DNA of 64,000 bases from Lineus longissimus. Taxonomy: Eukaryota > Nemertea > Pilidiophora > Heteronemertea > Lineidae. Of the stretch, positions 61,161 through 64,000 are shown in pieces; position 1 is the first letter of the stretch, and each line of letters starts with the position of its first letter. Made by a program: the position numbers and the translations under genes. Location: contig NC_088324.1 in assembly GCF_910592395.1 (NCBI RefSeq), forward strand, positions 9,450,953-9,514,952, given 5' to 3'. Under the pieces are notes generated by a model. It saw only the letters and a program-made list of their open reading frames with translations. It was not told the DNA's origin and did no database searches.

Positions 61161-62519
61161 CCCATGGAGCGGGCAAAGTTGAAATGTAATATACATTAGT
61201 TAAATGGGCACGATGATTGAGCTACATTAAATTTCTAACGTTACTGAAGTTTTATTAAAGGTTAAACACGAAATTAACAGCATTTAGGGACTTATTGCTG
61301 ATGCTATCTACATGCAACCCCCAATAGATTGATTGGAGTACGCTATTTTGCACAATGCATTGAGACCAGTGACAGCAGGTCCTGTTCCAAATAAGACCCT
61401 CACATATTAGGCATATCACCTACCCACTCCCGTACCCAATGCCACTGTCGGACCAAAGCCAGGCGCATGGAGAGATGCAGAACGCAATTCAAACTGACAA
61501 CATCAGTCAGTAAAGAATAAAACAAAGAGCAAGCGCTGGCCACTGTACATATTTTGTCCATCCTGGCATAACTGTTTATTGATACCCTGACTGCATGTTC
61601 CGGTAGGCCACTCTGCAGAATTTGCCTTATCACTCAGGTCAGTGTTTCTCGAATAGAACTAAAATAGAACAGGTTAATCATTAATCTCCCTGCTAATACC
61701 CTGCACCATGGACCAGGTTGTATAGTACTACATACGTGCTGGAAGCTAATACTGATGTGGCAGGGAGAATATGCGTGAAGTTTGTGTATGCTTTTGAGAA
61801 TGAGCGGAGCTCTCCAGTCGACGTGCTCTCTGAAAAGTTCTTATTTATTCCAAAACCACCAAGATATTCGACGTATGACACCCTCAGTGACACTCTTACT
61901 TATGATCCACACCTACGAAACCAAAAGTTGCAAGAATTCGACGCATTTTCGAGGCCCAATTTTGAAACAAAAATCGCCTCCTATTTAGCGGCCACAACGC
62001 GCATTATAGTATAGATAACCTAAGCCATTACATATTGTTTCGTTACCCCACTCATAACCGTTGGATGAATTCGATATGACAGAATCCATTTACATCAACC
62101 GAGTAAATGTGTTTTATGTCTTTACTCTGGTGCACATCTTATAACTGACACCTCAGCTTCCGAGCTGAGTCAATCTAGACATAACTGTGTCGCCCTTTGA
62201 ACTCCGGTTGCACCACGACAGTGATGGCATTGTTGTAATATAGGCCGATATAAATTCAACTTTTTCTAGACCCGTTAAGCAAAAGAAGTGAAGTACACTA
62301 TAAGCATACATTCTGGATACACATCAACTGCACTCATGGATACCCCTCTACTATAGTTAGTAAGTTAATTGATATCAAAATCATTTATTGGCATTTGCAC
62401 AAGCATTGAGGTTTGACTTTTTATAAAACGTGTAGAGACAGCATCGTGGGGGTAGAGCGTAGCCTTAGCCATCAGCAGATCGAAGGACCAAAGGAATAAT
62501 CGTTTAATGGACAGCTGAA

Positions 62520-62590
62520 ATAGACAACGCCAAATTCAGTTAACGCCAGCGTTAGTGACAAACACTTGTTTTGCACAACCAGCCCCTGGG
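62520..62590. repeat. Single arm of the 'gttaacgccagcgttagtg' MITE
   Basis: The segment with agttaacgccagcgttagtg, acaaacacttgttttgcaca and accagcccc matches arms at about 30945-31020 and 31720-31783. The partner arm is missing or too diverged. Confidence 0.5.
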
Positions 62591-63056
62591 GAAAAGTCAT
62601 AAAAGCAATAACTGACGTTCCAATTTCGTTGGTCCTGGATGCTGCGAGTCATGTTATCGCCAACTGAGAGAAAGTTCTAGAATCATGTTTCTCACTCTTG
62701 CTACAGGCAAGCTCAATAGAATGTAAATACTATAGAAAGGTAAGCTGCTATAGTGGTGGCCTATACACCTTTGATATGTGAATGATGTCGAGGGATTTGT
62801 TGTGAAATATGCTACCTGATGTTAGAAGTTAAGGAAGATGCAGACACGATGTACGCTTCGTCTTTCATAGGCTGATGTCTTTAACGGGAACATATTGCGC
62901 TCAAACCCAGCTGAGGAAAGGGGCAAGGTCGGGAGCAAGGTGCATCACTCAAACAGGAAAATCTCGCGTCGGCAGAAAGGGTCCAGGATGAAAATTGCGT
63001 TCACACAAAACCCTCTTGATATTAGACTGGGCGGGACGTATACGCCTGTCAAACGT

Positions 63057-63348
63057 TAGGTGCCATTATGCTCACTGTTCTGTCTATTATATTGACCAAC
63101 AATCCTTACACCTGCAAAAGTAGGACATTTAGGTGCCATTATGCTCACTGTTCTGTCTATATATTGACCAACAATCCTTACACCTGCAAAAGTAGGACAT
63201 TTAGGTGCCATTATGCTCATTGTTCTGTCTATATATTGACCAACAATCCTTACACCTGCAAAAGTAGGACATTTAGGTGCCATTATGCTCACTGTTCTGT
63301 CTATATATTGACCAACATTCCTTACACCTGCAAAAAGTAGGACATTTC
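63057..63348. repeat. Tandem repeat, four copies of ~72 bp
   Basis: Copies start at about 63057, 63130, 63202 and 63274 with taggtgccattatgctca and end ctgcaaaagtaggacattt. Similarity between copies is very high. ORFs on both strands through it are repeat artefacts. Confidence 0.92.
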
Positions 63349-64000
63349 GAGAACTTTCATATTTTGACCTCTTCGTCGTTCGTCAGTGCGGATTACTCGG
63401 ACTTCCAGCTTCTGTTCCTGCGATCCGATATTCACTTGCACCACTAGAATCAGTTGTAACGAATCAATCTGCTTTTCGGTCCAAATCATTCTTTCTCATG
63501 CACATTATTCGCCAAAGTTCCGGTGTAAAGTGCACAGAAAGAGGCACACAAAAGCAAACGCTATAAATTTCAAACGAGCGATCTTTTTAATATCACTCGT
63601 GTTGGCCTATACAAGTGAGAATGAAAAACTAGGAAAAACTAGTTCAGGCATTTCCTCTTAAATTTAATTATGCAAAACATTTGAGACTCAACAAGGATAA
63701 TTAAATTTGACTTGTTTCCAAAAATAACAAAGACTTTTTAATGTGAATTTATTAACATCATTAGTAAAAGACGGGGTCATATTCCTATGCATGCTGATCA
63801 TAGTCACGGGTACATCCAGTCGAGCATTGTCCGAAATCTTAAATGCCAACTGAGTCATGAGTTACCCTTCGCATCTCCGCAGCAGTATATAATGGCTGTG
63901 AACTCCCGAAAACCAAAAGCGCCCCCCCCCCCGAATCAGGGCAGCTCAGGGACCCCTTACACGCTACACCCCGCATGCATCTCCCAAGCACCACCACCCC
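63349..64000. other. Unassigned right edge of the window
   Basis: AT-rich sequence with a C-run at about 63924-63934. A 91-codon frame at 63386-63661 has no recognisable domain. Nothing else is supported. Confidence 0.35.

Larger units (their letters stand above)
59804..63056. other. Repeat-rich region, possible intron of the preceding exon
   Basis: It contains a degenerate ~50-bp repeat array (60590-61160), the second 244-bp MITE, and one arm of a palindromic MITE (62520-62590). An unassigned 98-codon frame (61718-62014; TTYVLEANTDVAGRICVKFV) has an entry phase that does not fit the 59743 exon. Confidence 0.4.

Noticed and set aside
63056-63340. Repetitive ORFs on both strands
   Set aside because: They follow the ~72-bp tandem repeat and have no independent coding evidence.

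Overview
The window is nuclear DNA from an animal, most likely a marine invertebrate. Genes are split by introns with GT/AG borders, use AATAAA poly(A) signals, and sit among MITEs, tRNA-derived SINE heads, LINE remnants, foldback DNA and minisatellites. A split universal stress protein (USP) family, a short secreted protein with an NYCGGCNAEW motif and a LamG-PAN secreted protein recall lophotrochozoans (brachiopod, mollusc, annelid). That placement is an inference, because nothing in the window fixes the species.

Layout. 0.4-3.9 kb: the last six exons of medium-chain acyl-CoA dehydrogenase (ACADM, + strand); the 5' exons lie outside the window. 5.6-8.4 kb: a four-exon gene for a 75-residue secreted eight-cysteine protein, with a 1.6-kb foldback transposon in intron 1. 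11.3-16.7 kb: USP-A (- strand), five coding exons, 204 residues, ending in a 48-residue histidine-rich tail. 17.0-18.4 kb: an ~81-bp minisatellite. 18.4-25.5 kb: gene-poor DNA with MITEs and simple repeats. 25.6-28.3 kb: USP-B (+), five exons, 170 residues, with an extra degenerate exon in intron 1. 30.7-33.1 kb: a secreted LamG-PAN protein (+), four exons, 339 residues. 37.5-46.2 kb: a large minisatellite field made of two unit types, split by a 2,535-bp inverted-repeat transposon flanked by TCTT duplications. 52.5-53.6 kb: a tentative two-exon gene. 53.6-56.2 kb: two LINE-like remnants. 56.7-58.6 kb: USP-C (+), four exons, 158 residues. 59.7 kb: a lone signal-peptide exon. 60.6-63.3 kb: more tandem repeats and a second copy of a 244-bp MITE.

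The three USP genes share three intron positions and the ATP-binding glycine motif, so they are a local paralogous cluster. Each has its own state for a fourth intron (two different positions, or none). The other genes (mitochondrial beta-oxidation, secreted proteins) have no evident functional link to them. Gene models come from reading frames, splice signals and phase matching by eye; no transcript or database evidence was available.
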